Positions 1-8,294 of a stretch of DNA of 17,771 nucleotides are shown in pieces (the first letter of the stretch is position 1; every line of letters starts with the position of its first letter). Source of the stretch: Desulfobacter sp. (lineage in GTDB: Bacteria; Desulfobacterota; Desulfobacteria; Desulfobacterales; Desulfobacteraceae). Location: contig JAQYWJ010000017.1 of NCBI GenBank assembly GCA_030145005.1, positions 1-17,771 on the forward strand, written 5' to 3'. The position numbers and the translations under genes were made by a program. A model generated the notes under the pieces. It was not told the origin of the DNA. It was given only the letters and a program-made list of their open reading frames with translations, and searched no databases.

Positions 1-76
1 TAAAATCCTCACAACCAAGCGGTTGCTCCGGTTTTAAATTTTTCTGCGCCTTGCATCTGGGCAATTTTGTGGGCAT
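1..76 (+). repeat. Degenerate copy of a dispersed intergenic repeat (cut by window edge)
   Basis: Short blocks here recur in the element at 12311-12453 in the same order. AATCCTCA is at 4-11 and 12366-12373, TCCGGTT at 27-33 and 12392-12398, CGCCTTG at 47-53 and 12411-12417, and a CAA(A/T)TT-like block begins at 62 and at 12426. The distance from CGCCTTG to the last block is 15 bases in both copies, and the distance from TCCGGTT to CGCCTTG is 20 versus 19. This suggests one repeat family. The right boundary is uncertain and the left part lies outside the window. I see no coding potential anywhere in bases 1-306. Confidence 0.5.
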
Positions 77-98
77 GCGCCCCTCTAACGAGCCGTCC

Positions 99-116
99 AA
101 ACAGGGGTTCCTGTTT
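99..116. repeat. Small 7-bp inverted repeat
   Basis: AAACAGG (99-105) and CCTGTTT (110-116) form a perfect 7-bp stem with the loop GGTT. It abuts the tandem duplication that begins at 112. There is no T-tract, so it is not a simple terminator. Confidence 0.45.
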
Positions 117-143
117 AGGCACTACTATGTTTAGGCACTACTA
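112..143 (+). repeat. Perfect 2 x 16-bp tandem duplication
   Basis: TGTTTAGGCACTACTA occurs twice head to tail with no mismatch (112-127 and 128-143). The first copy overlaps the right arm of the 99-116 inverted repeat. It lies in non-coding DNA between a repeat fragment and a terminator. It could be a recent slippage product or a two-copy binding site; the sequence alone does not decide. Confidence 0.85.
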
Positions 144-200
144 AGTAAATATTTGCTATTGGGTTTGATGAAAATATCAACCCTTTATTTTTTCAGTATT

Positions 201-240
201 AAATTCCGACATGTGTGAGCATGCCGGAATTTTGTTTTTT
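201..240 (+). terminator. Rho-independent terminator, rightward
   Basis: A 13-bp stem with one mismatch (201-213 against 220-232) and a 6-base loop is followed by a T-rich run to 240. On the opposite strand the hairpin is followed by an A-rich stretch, so it best serves rightward transcription. No rightward gene lies between base 1 and the hairpin, so its gene or RNA must start left of the window. It lies about 70 bases past the end of the leftward rel gene, so it may also mark a convergent boundary. Confidence 0.75.
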
Positions 241-306
241 CAAGAGAGGCGAGGGCTCGATATTTTTGCGTCAGATCAAGACTATTTTGATTGCGAGCCT
301 TCTTAA

Positions 307-2466
307 TCAAGTCTCTTCAGTGGTTACCCGTCTAACCTCGTTGACGGTTTTTACCCGGCGAAGTTCCGTCATGACTTTTTTAAGCTGCTCGGAACTTTCC
401 ACCATGATGGTGAAATAAAAAACCCCAATACCCTCGTCCGATGTTTCCGAGTGTGCGTTTAAAATATTGATACCGGCCTTTGAAATCACAGCAGCAATGT
501 CGGCCAGAAGGCCGTGGCGATCGTCTGTCTTGATGGAGATGGACGCAGGGTATGATTCCTTAATATCACTGGCCCATTCGACTTCAATAATCCGTTCACT
601 GCTCATTTTTAAAACATTAATGCAGTTTTTCCGGTGGATGGCGACCCCTTGGCCCTGGGTGATATATCCGATTATGGGATCTCCCGGCAGGGGATTGCAG
701 CATCTTGAAAACTTGACCAAAATATCATTGAGCCCTTTTACAATAACCCCGGTGGTCCGTTTACCCGAAGGCCGGGAAACTATTTTTTCAATGACGGAGG
801 CATCGGCATCCTCTGAATCTTTTTCAAGTTCCGGCACAGCCCGTTTCAGCACCTGAAGCGCTGTCATTTGTCCGAATCCCACATGGGCAATCAGGTCGTC
901 AACCGTCTTGAAACCTAATGAGTCTGCCACCCTGCCGATATCACCTGATTTGATCAGGGCATTGAAATTTTGACTGCGTTTTCTGAATGTTTTCTCACAC
1001 ATTTCCCGTCCCAGGGAATAGCTTCGCTCCTTTTCCCTGGCATTGATATAGGCCCTGATTTTTGTCTTTGCCTTGACTGTTTTAACAAAATTGAGCCAGT
1101 CCCGGCTGGGGTTGTGTCCTTTGGTGGTTATGATTTCAATGGTATTGCCGGTGCGCAGTTCATGGGACAGGGGTACAAGCTTGCCGTTGACCCGGGCACC
1201 TGTACACTGAGCCCCAACCTCCGTGTGAATCCGGTAGGCAAAGTCAACGGGTGTGGCTTTTTTGGGAAGAGTTTTGATCTCTCCTGCCGGGGTAAATACG
1301 TAAATTTCACCAGGATAGAGATCTATGCGTACATTTTCAAGGAATTCATCCGGATCTTTAAGATTTTCCTGGTTTTCCACAAGATTCCGGATCCAGGCAA
1401 ACAGTTCGCCGGTGTTTTCGTCAATCTTGGTACCTTCCTTGTATGACCAGTGGGCTGCAATGCCGGATTCTGCCACCCGGTTCATCTCATGGGTCCTGAT
1501 CTGGATTTCCACCCGTTCACCTTTCGGACCGATTACCGTGGTGTGGATGGACTGGTACATATTTGGCTTGGGATTGCCGATATAGTCCTTTATTTTATAA
1601 TATATGGGTTTCCACATGGAGTGGATCGCCCCCATGGCAGCATAACACTGGGGCACGGTGTCCAGGATGATTCGAAAGGCAATGATGTCATAAACCTCAT
1701 CAAACTCAAGCCCCTGGGACAACATTTTCTGGTAAATGGAATAAAAGGATTTAAACCGTCCCTTGATCTGACAGGGCAGTTCCATCTCATCCATTTTATA
1801 GTGCAGAGAAGTTGAGACCTCATTAATATACGCTTCCTGCTCGTCCTTGGCCTTATTAACCAGGGTCAGAATACGATCGTGCTCTTCACGCAGGGTGTAA
1901 AAAAAGGCAATTTCTTCCAGTTCATTTTTAATCCAGAAGATGCCAAGACGTGCGGCAATGGGTGCATAGATATCCAGGGTTTCCTGGGCGATGGCAGCCT
2001 GCTTTTCCGGTTTTTTGTGGTATTTGAGGGTCCGCATATTGTGCAGACGGTCTGTTAATTTGATGAGCACCACCCGGATATCATCTGCCATGGCCAGGAT
2101 CATTTTACGCAGGGATTCTGCCTGCTGGGCCACCTTGGTGGCCGCATGCAGAGCGGACAGTTTGGTCACGCCCTCCACAATATGCGCTACCCCGGGGCCA
2201 AACATATCGGCAATATCTTCTTTGGTGGCAGGGGTATCCTCAATCACATCATGGAGCAGGGCTGCAGCAATGCTCTCCATGTCCATCTTCATGTCGGCCA
2301 GAATATTGGCTACCTCCAGGGGGTGGGACAGATAGGGTTCTCCTGAAAGCCTGACCTGGCCTTCATGAACCCGGGCGGAATAGATATAGGCCCGGTCAAT
2401 GAGCGAGACATCCGCATCTGGACTGTATTCATATATTTTGTCCAATATGTCGGTTATTCGAATCAT
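307..2466 (-). CDS. rel: Bifunctional (p)ppGpp synthetase/hydrolase, RelA/SpoT family
   Basis: The 719-residue protein has the full long-RSH layout. An N-terminal HD hydrolase domain carries H48 and the HDVIED motif at 72-77. The synthetase domain spans about 235-345, with NPKPNMYQSIHTT around 298-310. A TGS domain (about 387-447), a zinc-finger-like region with SRCCNPLPGD at 587-596 and a C-terminal ACT domain (about 640-715) follow. It makes and degrades the stringent-response alarmone in the cytoplasm. The loop that separates RelA from bifunctional enzymes reads KIKD (291-294), a basic variant of RxKD, and the HD motif is intact, so both activities are expected. It is the last gene of the ispG-proS-rel operon, 32 bases after proS, with a weak ribosome binding site. 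Confidence 0.95.
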   Translation of the reverse strand: MIRITDILDKIYEYSPDADVSLIDRAYIYSARVHEGQVRLSGEPYLSHPLEVANILADMKMDMESIAAALLHDVIEDTPATKEDIADMFGPGVAHIVEGVTKLSALHAATKVAQQAESLRKMILAMADDIRVVLIKLTDRLHNMRTLKYHKKPEKQAAIAQETLDIYAPIAARLGIFWIKNELEEIAFFYTLREEHDRILTLVNKAKDEQEAYINEVSTSLHYKMDEMELPCQIKGRFKSFYSIYQKMLSQGLEFDEVYDIIAFRIILDTVPQCYAAMGAIHSMWKPIYYKIKDYIGNPKPNMYQSIHTTVIGPKGERVEIQIRTHEMNRVAESGIAAHWSYKEGTKIDENTGELFAWIRNLVENQENLKDPDEFLENVRIDLYPGEIYVFTPAGEIKTLPKKATPVDFAYRIHTEVGAQCTGARVNGKLVPLSHELRTGNTIEIITTKGHNPSRDWLNFVKTVKAKTKIRAYINAREKERSYSLGREMCEKTFRKRSQNFNALIKSGDIGRVADSLGFKTVDDLIAHVGFGQMTALQVLKRAVPELEKDSEDADASVIEKIVSRPSGKRTTGVIVKGLNDILVKFSRCCNPLPGDPIIGYITQGQGVAIHRKNCINVLKMSSERIIEVEWASDIKESYPASISIKTDDRHGLLADIAAVISKAGINILNAHSETSDEGIGVFYFTIMVESSEQLKKVMTELRRVKTVNEVRRVTTEET

Positions 2467-2498
2467 TTTATTTTACCGGTTGTTGGTTTGTTCTAAGC

Positions 2499-4004
2499 TT
2501 AGTAGGCCTTGGCAAACAGGACCCGTCGGTCACTTTTTGCGCCACAGCAAATACAGGTGCCCTCTTCGTCAGGGCTGTCAAAGGGAATACACCGGATGGT
2601 TACGGAAAGATCCTGTTTTATTTTTTCTTCACACTGCCCTGATCCGCACCAGTGAGCCAGGACAAACGCGCCGTTGTTATACCCCTTTGCTTTTTTATAC
2701 AAATCGTAAAATTGATTTTTTTCATCAATGGAAAAGGTATTGGCTTCCCGAAAGGCAAGGGCTCGCTGAAACAAAGTGTTCTGGATGTCATCCAGAATGT
2801 CGGCAATGGTATTTAGAAACTCTTCTCTGTTAATTGCCTTTTTCTCACCCGTATCCCTGCGGGCCATGAACACGCTGTTGTTTTCAATATCCCTGGGACC
2901 AAGTTCCACGCGCACCGGAATACCTTTTTTCACCCAGTCCCAGCCCCTGGCACCACCGATGTCCCGGTTGTCGATCTCCACTTCCACGGGTTGGCCGTAA
3001 AAGGTCTGCTGCCTTAGGGCAGCTTTAAGTGCTTCAGCACTTTCCAAGACATCTGAATTGTCAGCCCCTTTCTTGATAATGGGAAGGATTACGACATGGG
3101 CCGGGGCAATGCGGGGCGGAACCACCAGGCCGTCATCATCGGAATGCACCATGATCATCCCGCCGATCATTCGAGTGGATGTTCCCCAGGAAGTGGTCCA
3201 TGCATAGTCTTCCTGGCTCGCTTCATTCTGGAATTTGATGTTGGAGCTTTTGGCAAAATTCTGGCCCAGGAAATGAGAGGTGCCGGCTTGAAGTGCTCTT
3301 TTATCCTGCATCATGGATTCAATACAGGTGGTGTCATCAGCCCCGGGGAACCGTTCGGATTCACTCTTACGGCCTTTGATTACCGGCATGGCCAACCGAT
3401 CCTCAACAAACTTGGCGTAAATATCCAGCATCTGAAGGGTACGTTCCATGGCCTCATCTTTGGTGGCATGGGCCGTATGCCCTTCCTGCCATAAAAATTC
3501 ACTGGTGCGCAGAAACATGCGCGTGCGCATTTCCCAGCGCACCACATTGGCCCACTGGTTTAAAAGGATAGGCAGATCCCGGTAGGATGAGGTCCATCTG
3601 GACATGGATTCGCCAATAATCGTTTCGGATGTGGGCCGGACAATCAATGGCTCGGCCAACTCCCCGGCCGGTACAAGCCCGCCGTTTTCGCCCTTTTCGA
3701 GCTTGTGATGGGTGACAACGGCACACTCCTTGGCAAAGCCTTCCACATGCTCGGCCTCTTTTTCAAGGTAGCTTAGGGGAATAAATAGTGGGAAATAGGC
3801 GTTTTTTACCCCGGTTTCCTTGAACAGGTCATCCATCTGGCGATGGATGTTTTCCCAGATGGCAAATCCCCAGGGTTTGATCACCATGCATCCGCGGACC
3901 GGCGAATTTTCCGACATGTCCGAGGCTTTTATCACCTCCTGGTACCACTGGGGATAATCTTCTTCCCTTGTGGGGGTGATGGCAGTCTTAACTTTCTTTC
4001 CCAT
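2499..4004 (-). CDS. proS: Proline--tRNA ligase, archaeal/eukaryotic-like (ProS type 3)
   Basis: The 501-residue class II aminoacyl-tRNA synthetase charges tRNA-Pro with proline. RPTSE is at 123-127, motif 2 lies around 160-180 (RTRMFLRTSEF, then EGHTAHA), and motif 3 is in GTSTRMIGGMIM and PPRIAP (274-301). An anticodon-binding domain follows. The C-terminal zinc-binding domain has cysteines at 453, 458, 484 and 486/487. The protein ends in tyrosine, as is usual for this compact class, whose C-terminal residue packs near the active site. It lacks the large editing insertion of the E. coli-type enzyme. GGAGGA lies just upstream of the ATG. The start overlaps the end of ispG by 17 bases, so translational coupling is likely. 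Confidence 0.97.
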   Translation of the reverse strand: MGKKVKTAITPTREEDYPQWYQEVIKASDMSENSPVRGCMVIKPWGFAIWENIHRQMDDLFKETGVKNAYFPLFIPLSYLEKEAEHVEGFAKECAVVTHHKLEKGENGGLVPAGELAEPLIVRPTSETIIGESMSRWTSSYRDLPILLNQWANVVRWEMRTRMFLRTSEFLWQEGHTAHATKDEAMERTLQMLDIYAKFVEDRLAMPVIKGRKSESERFPGADDTTCIESMMQDKRALQAGTSHFLGQNFAKSSNIKFQNEASQEDYAWTTSWGTSTRMIGGMIMVHSDDDGLVVPPRIAPAHVVILPIIKKGADNSDVLESAEALKAALRQQTFYGQPVEVEIDNRDIGGARGWDWVKKGIPVRVELGPRDIENNSVFMARRDTGEKKAINREEFLNTIADILDDIQNTLFQRALAFREANTFSIDEKNQFYDLYKKAKGYNNGAFVLAHWCGSGQCEEKIKQDLSVTIRCIPFDSPDEEGTCICCGAKSDRRVLFAKAY

Positions 4005-5082
4005 TTATTTCCTCCGCATTTAAGGTCATTGCGTCAATCTCTTTTATCAGTTCATCCACAAGACACGCCTGGTCAATTTTGCGGATAACTTTCCCCTTTT
4101 TAAACAAAATTCCCTTGCCGTCGCCGCCGGCAATGCCGATGTCCGCTTCTTTGGCTTCTCCGGGACCGTTAACCACGCATCCCATAATAGCAACTTTAAT
4201 CTGTGCTGAGCGCTCAAGTAAAGCTTTTTCTACCTGTTCGGCAATTTTAAACAAATTTATTTTACACCGCCCGCAGGTGGGACAGGAGATCAGCTCCGGA
4301 CCCCGCCGGCGCAAACCCAGTGCCCGTAAGATTTCAAACCCGGTACGGATCTCTTCCACCGGGTCCCGGGTCAGGGATACCCGGATGGTATCCCCGATCC
4401 CTTCGGACAGCAGCATGCCGATGCCGATGGCGGACTTGGTGATGCCGGCATAAAGACCACCAGCCTCGGTGACACCCACATGAAGTGGCACGTCGGTCAA
4501 CGGTGAAAGCTCCCGGTAGGCCTCCACGGTTCGCTCCACATCCGAAGCCTTCAGGGAAACCTTAATATCATAAAACCCCAGATCCTCCAGAATCCGGATA
4601 TTGGCAAGGGCACTTTCCACCATACCCCGGGCTGTCACACCGAATTCTTTCTCAATCTCTTTTTCCAAAGATCCGCCGTTTACACCGATGCGGATGGGAA
4701 GGTTGTGGGCCTTGGCACAGTCCACCACGGCTTTTATTTTGTCAGCCGTGCCGATATTACCCGGATTGATCCGCAGCCCATCCACACCGGATTCGGCCGA
4801 AGCAAGGGCCAGACGCCAGTCAAAATGGATGTCGGCAATCAAGGGGATGTGAATCTGGGCTTTAATTTTTTCTAAAGCCTTGGCCGCTTCCATATCCGGC
4901 ACGGCTGCCCGGACAATCTCGCACCCGGCCTTTTCCAGGGACAATATCTGATTCACCGTGGCTTGCACATCCTGGGTCTGGGTGTTGGTCATGGACTGAA
5001 CCGAAACCGGGGCCTGGGAGCCCACAGGTTGTGATCCCACCTTTATCTGCCGGGTTTTCCGGCGTTCTTTGAGCAGCGGCAT
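3988..5082 (-). CDS. ispG: 4-hydroxy-3-methylbut-2-en-1-yl diphosphate synthase (IspG/GcpE)
   Basis: IspG is the [4Fe-4S] enzyme of the MEP pathway that converts methylerythritol cyclodiphosphate to HMBPP for isoprenoid and quinone side-chain synthesis. The barrel domain shows VQSMTNT near 28-34 and IADIHFDWRLAL near 82-93. Cluster ligands are C267 and C270 in SCPTCGRC and C302 in GCVVNGPGE. I start at the ATG at 5082 (364 residues, MPLLKERRKT). An AAGGA lies about nine bases upstream, and 364 residues fits the family. An in-frame ATG at 5142 would add 20 non-conserved residues, has no ribosome binding site and sits inside a leader hairpin. It is first in the ispG-proS-rel operon. Confidence 0.96.
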   Translation of the reverse strand: MPLLKERRKTRQIKVGSQPVGSQAPVSVQSMTNTQTQDVQATVNQILSLEKAGCEIVRAAVPDMEAAKALEKIKAQIHIPLIADIHFDWRLALASAESGVDGLRINPGNIGTADKIKAVVDCAKAHNLPIRIGVNGGSLEKEIEKEFGVTARGMVESALANIRILEDLGFYDIKVSLKASDVERTVEAYRELSPLTDVPLHVGVTEAGGLYAGITKSAIGIGMLLSEGIGDTIRVSLTRDPVEEIRTGFEILRALGLRRRGPELISCPTCGRCKINLFKIAEQVEKALLERSAQIKVAIMGCVVNGPGEAKEADIGIAGGDGKGILFKKGKVIRKIDQACLVDELIKEIDAMTLNAEEINGKES

Positions 5083-5100
5083 AAATTGAATCCTTATTTT

Positions 5101-5141
5101 AAAAAAGCAAATGCCTGCATCGCAATTTTCAGATGCAAGCA
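5101..5141 (-). terminator. Attenuator-like hairpin in the ispG leader
   Basis: On the minus strand a 10-bp stem (5141-5132 with 5121-5112, one G-T wobble) with a 10-base loop is followed directly by TTTGCTTTTTT (5111-5101). This is an intrinsic-terminator layout placed between the predicted promoter (5160-5187) and the ispG start at 5082. It could attenuate the operon. Alternatively it terminates rare transcripts or stabilises the leader. Confidence 0.55.
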
Positions 5142-5159
5142 TGTTTCTATACCAAGTAA

Positions 5160-5187
5160 ATTATCATACCGGGACAGATTTTTTCAA
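5160..5187 (-). promoter_or_regulatory. Predicted sigma-70 promoter of ispG-proS-rel
   Basis: On the minus strand TTGAAA (5187-5182) and GATAAT (5165-5160) are 16 bases apart. Transcription would start near 5153, giving a leader of about 70 bases before the ispG ATG at 5082. That is too close to the alternative ATG at 5142 to leave room for a ribosome binding site, which supports the shorter IspG. Confidence 0.5.
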
Positions 5188-5306
5188 GATCTTGATAACA
5201 AAGCATACACCGGGCCAAGGGTAGAAATCCAATAAAATCTTCAAAGTAAATCTCGGGTTACGATGCCTTGTTTTTTTGCATGCATCTTTGTATTGTGCGT
5301 TCTGAT

Positions 5307-5969
5307 ATGAAAAAATCCTCTAAAAACAGGCTCACCATACAGCAACAGGCGTTATTTCCCAAAGATACCCTTTTTGATAAAATTGCAAGGGCGGTATGCC
5401 GGTCCCAGACGCTGCCGAGAAAAGAACTTTACGAAGCATGGGAGGTGGCAAAGCGGATCAGAAGACAGTTCCGGGGTGGCAGAATAGTTGACCTGGCATG
5501 CGGCCACGGTCTGGTTTCCCATATTTTACTATTATTAGATGATACCTCTCCCAACGCCCTTGCCGTTGATACGCATATTCCGAAAAATGCAATGGCGCTG
5601 TCCCAGACTTTGATCAAGACATGGCCCCGACTCAAGGATAGAATTTTTTTCAGACAGATGCCCCTTGAGCAGACACAAATATCTTCCCAGGATATTGTCG
5701 TATCCGTTCATGCCTGTGGCACGCTTACAGATGCGGTTATCGAAAAAGCTTTGTCGGCAAGGGCAAAACTTGCGGTGCTGCCATGCTGCCATGACCTTGC
5801 CGCCTGTGACACAGGCGGTCTTGAAGGCTGGATGGACGGCCCCTTGGCCGTGGATGCCACACGGGCTTTCAGGTTGACCTGTAAAGACTATACAGTGATG
5901 ACAAAAAAAATTCCCGGGGAGATCACACCTAAAAATCGTCTTCTCATGGCATATCCCAATGACGGGTAA
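5307..5969 (+). CDS. SAM-dependent methyltransferase-like protein (Methyltransf_32-like)
   Basis: The 220-residue protein has a glycine-rich SAM-binding motif, VDLACGHGL, at 61-69 and an acidic residue (AVDTH, 86-90) where strand 2 should end. HACGTLTD (135-142) and LPCCHD (158-163) resemble the HxCGxL and CCY-type motifs of the Methyltransf_32 group, which includes TRM13- and METTL25-like proteins. Target and substrate are unknown. It is transcribed divergently from ispG and alone. In-frame starts upstream (TTG 5268, ATG 5280) would add a Cys/Phe-rich stretch, and none of the starts has a clear ribosome binding site. I chose 5307 because MKKSSKNRL begins the plausible soluble sequence. The family call is by motif only. 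Confidence 0.75.
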   Translation: MKKSSKNRLTIQQQALFPKDTLFDKIARAVCRSQTLPRKELYEAWEVAKRIRRQFRGGRIVDLACGHGLVSHILLLLDDTSPNALAVDTHIPKNAMALSQTLIKTWPRLKDRIFFRQMPLEQTQISSQDIVVSVHACGTLTDAVIEKALSARAKLAVLPCCHDLAACDTGGLEGWMDGPLAVDATRAFRLTCKDYTVMTKKIPGEITPKNRLLMAYPNDG

Positions 5970-6058
5970 TCAACCTGAAACCGCCACCGAATTGCCAGTG
6001 CCGGGGCAAAAAAAGTTACAACCAAAATTATCTAATTAAACCATACTTAATACTTTTC

Positions 6059-6088
6059 TTGACAAAAAGTGTCTTACTATCCTAAAAG
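6059..6088 (+). promoter_or_regulatory. Predicted promoter of the aconitase gene
   Basis: A perfect -35 TTGACA (6059-6064) is followed after 18 bases by TAAAAG (6083-6088). Start of transcription would be near 6095, leaving an untranslated leader of about 150 bases before the ATG at 6243. The leader has a 7-bp hairpin (GAAAGCA 6164-6170 with TGCTTTC 6180-6186). I see no known riboswitch. The rest of the 5970-6242 gap shows nothing else. Confidence 0.55.
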
Positions 6089-6242
6089 TATGAGTGCTGT
6101 ACTTGCAGCTCAGATAATCGTACTACCGGAAACAAAGATTTTAGTCCTCGGCTTAAGAGGGATGAAAGCATGTTTCATGTGCTTTCAAACAATTCCGTTT
6201 GGATCGAGGCATTGATCATAACCATAAACGAAGAGAGGTAAA

Positions 6243-8159
6243 ATGAGCGCTTTAGGTTTAACACACAAAATCCTTAAGGATCACCTGGTTGAACCGGCTG
6301 CATTGCCGGCACCCGGAGAATTGATCAAAATCAAGATCGATGAGGCTTTCACACAGGACGCTACCGGCACCATGTGTATGCTTCAGCTGGAAGCCATGGG
6401 CGTAGATAAGGTAAAGCCCCTTTCTGTAAACTTTGTTGACCACAGTATGCTTCAATCCGGTTTCAGAAACCCCGATGACCATCAATATTTGAGAACTGTT
6501 GCCGCAAAACTTGGCATCATCTTTTCACCACCGGGAACCGGTATCTGCCATTTCACCAATATGGAAAACTTTGTTAAGCCTGGTATGACAGGTATTGGTG
6601 CTGACAGCCATACTGTAAATGCTGGTGGCGCAGGTGCCATCTTCATGGGTGCCGGCGGATATGACGTTGCACTGGCAATGGCTACAGGCATGTACACCAT
6701 GCCCATGCCCCAGGTGACCCGGGTTAACCTGACCGGTCAGCTGGCCAAAAACTGTATGGCCATGGATGTCATCTTGAAGATGCTGGAAATTGTCTCCGTA
6801 AAAGGCGGCAAGGGCATTATCTTTGAGTATGCAGGTCCCGGCGTTGCAACCCTGTCTCTGACAGAACGCGCAACCATCACCAACATGGGCGCTGAAATGG
6901 GTGCCACCACCTCTATCTTCCCAAGTGATGAAAACACCAAAGCCTTCCTGGAAAGCCGTGGCCGCGGTGGTGACTACACCGAACTGTCCGCAGATGAAGG
7001 CGCGTCCTATGATGCTGAAATTAATATCAATCTGTCTGAAATCGAACCGCTGATCGCCATCTACCCCTCTCCGGGTAATGTTGAAAAAGTTAAAGATCAT
7101 GCCGGAACTAAAATTCATCAGGTTTGTATCGGTTCCTGTACCAACAGCTCCTTTGAAAACATTGCGACCTTTGCAGAAACCCTTAAAGGCAAACGTGTTA
7201 AAGTTGACACCATGCTCTATCCGGGTTCCAGATCCGTTGCCATGCAGCTTGCCGACGCAGGTTACATCTCAATGATGTTTAAGGCCGGTGTCAGAATCAT
7301 GGAAAACGGTTGCGGCGCCTGCATCGGCCAGGGCGGTTCCCCCCCAAGTGAAGGTCTCACTCTGAGAACTTTCAACCGGAACTTCCCGAAACGTTCAGGT
7401 ACGGACGATGCCCAGTGTCATTTGATCAGCCCGCTTGTTGCAGCGGCCAGTGCCCTGACCGGTGAAATCACCGTTCCGGAAGAAAAAGACATTGCCATCA
7501 ACGTCATTCCGCCTGTTATCGACACCGACTCTTTCATCATGCCGGATAAAGCCGATAAGTCCGAAGGCGTTGTTCGCGGCCCCAACATCATGGCGCTGCC
7601 TGAATTCACGCCTCTGCCCGACGTTGTGAAAGGCGAAGTTCTGCTTAAACTTGGCGACAATATCAGTACTGATGATATCCAGCCTGCCGGTACATTCCTG
7701 CCGTTGCGCTCCAATGTTAAAGAGTATGCAATGCAGGCAACTTACCAACTGGTTGACAACACCTTTGCCGAACGCGCTGTGGCTCACAGAGACGCCGGCG
7801 GAGAAGGCATCATCGTTGGCGCTGAAAACTACGGCCAGGGAAGTTCCCGTGAGCATGCAGCGCTTTGCCCAAGATGGCTTGGCATCCGCGCGGTTATTGT
7901 CAAGACTTTTGCCCGTATCCATGTGGCCAACCTGGTTAACTTCGGTATTGTTCCCATGACCTTTAAGAACCCGGCTGACTACGACAAGATCACCCAGGGC
8001 GACACGGTATCTTTTGATGCCACAGACCTGGCCGGCGATCTGTTCCTTGAAGTCAATGGCGAAAAACTTCCGCTGGAACGTGCTTTTGACACAGACGTGA
8101 TCCCCACTCTGCAAATAGGTGGTGCTCTGGCTCAGTTCAAAGCGACCTTCAAGGGATAA
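6243..8159 (+). CDS. acn: Aconitate hydratase, Aquifex-type
   Basis: The 638-residue enzyme interconverts citrate and isocitrate through cis-aconitate in the TCA cycle. The [4Fe-4S] ligands are C299 (CIGSCTNSS) and C357/C360 (GCGACIGQGG). The C-terminal swivel domain starts near 465 (GDNISTDDIQPAGTF, 471-485) and carries the substrate-binding GSSREHA at 533-539. It is much shorter than AcnA or AcnB (about 850-900 residues) and fits the compact Aquifex-type subfamily common in deltaproteobacteria. A GAGAGG ribosome binding site precedes the ATG. It is a single-gene unit with its own promoter and strong terminator, and codon choice looks smooth and GC-ending, as in a highly expressed gene. In a complete-oxidising sulfate reducer it would be a core catabolic enzyme. 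Confidence 0.95.
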   Translation: MSALGLTHKILKDHLVEPAALPAPGELIKIKIDEAFTQDATGTMCMLQLEAMGVDKVKPLSVNFVDHSMLQSGFRNPDDHQYLRTVAAKLGIIFSPPGTGICHFTNMENFVKPGMTGIGADSHTVNAGGAGAIFMGAGGYDVALAMATGMYTMPMPQVTRVNLTGQLAKNCMAMDVILKMLEIVSVKGGKGIIFEYAGPGVATLSLTERATITNMGAEMGATTSIFPSDENTKAFLESRGRGGDYTELSADEGASYDAEININLSEIEPLIAIYPSPGNVEKVKDHAGTKIHQVCIGSCTNSSFENIATFAETLKGKRVKVDTMLYPGSRSVAMQLADAGYISMMFKAGVRIMENGCGACIGQGGSPPSEGLTLRTFNRNFPKRSGTDDAQCHLISPLVAAASALTGEITVPEEKDIAINVIPPVIDTDSFIMPDKADKSEGVVRGPNIMALPEFTPLPDVVKGEVLLKLGDNISTDDIQPAGTFLPLRSNVKEYAMQATYQLVDNTFAERAVAHRDAGGEGIIVGAENYGQGSSREHAALCPRWLGIRAVIVKTFARIHVANLVNFGIVPMTFKNPADYDKITQGDTVSFDATDLAGDLFLEVNGEKLPLERAFDTDVIPTLQIGGALAQFKATFKG

Positions 8160-8214
8160 CCGCTGTATAATTAAAGTACTAAGCCGAGAAAATATAATTT
8201 CCCGGTATCCATAA

Positions 8215-8254
8215 AATAAAAGGAGGATAATCTGTCGATTATCCTCCTTTTATT
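8215..8254 (+). terminator. Intrinsic terminator of the aconitase gene
   Basis: A perfect 18-bp stem (8215-8232 with 8237-8254) with a TGTC loop, ending in TTTTATT. The arms contain AGGAGG and CCTCCTTT. It begins 56 bases after the aconitase stop codon. The outer A/T pairs make it nearly symmetric, so it may also block leftward transcription. Confidence 0.9.
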
Positions 8255-8294
8255 CGTTATAAGGCTTGAAATAAAAACTCTCAGTAAATAAAAA

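Noticed and set aside
5083..5142. A 20-residue N-terminal extension of IspG
   Set aside because: No ribosome binding site, lies within the leader hairpin and too close to the predicted transcription start; the 5082 ATG has AAGGA upstream and gives the family's usual length.
5268..5306. Longer N-terminus for the methyltransferase-like gene, from a TTG at 5268
   Set aside because: It adds MFFCMHLCIVRSD, a Cys/Phe-rich stretch with no ribosome binding site; the ATG at 5307 gives a more usual start.
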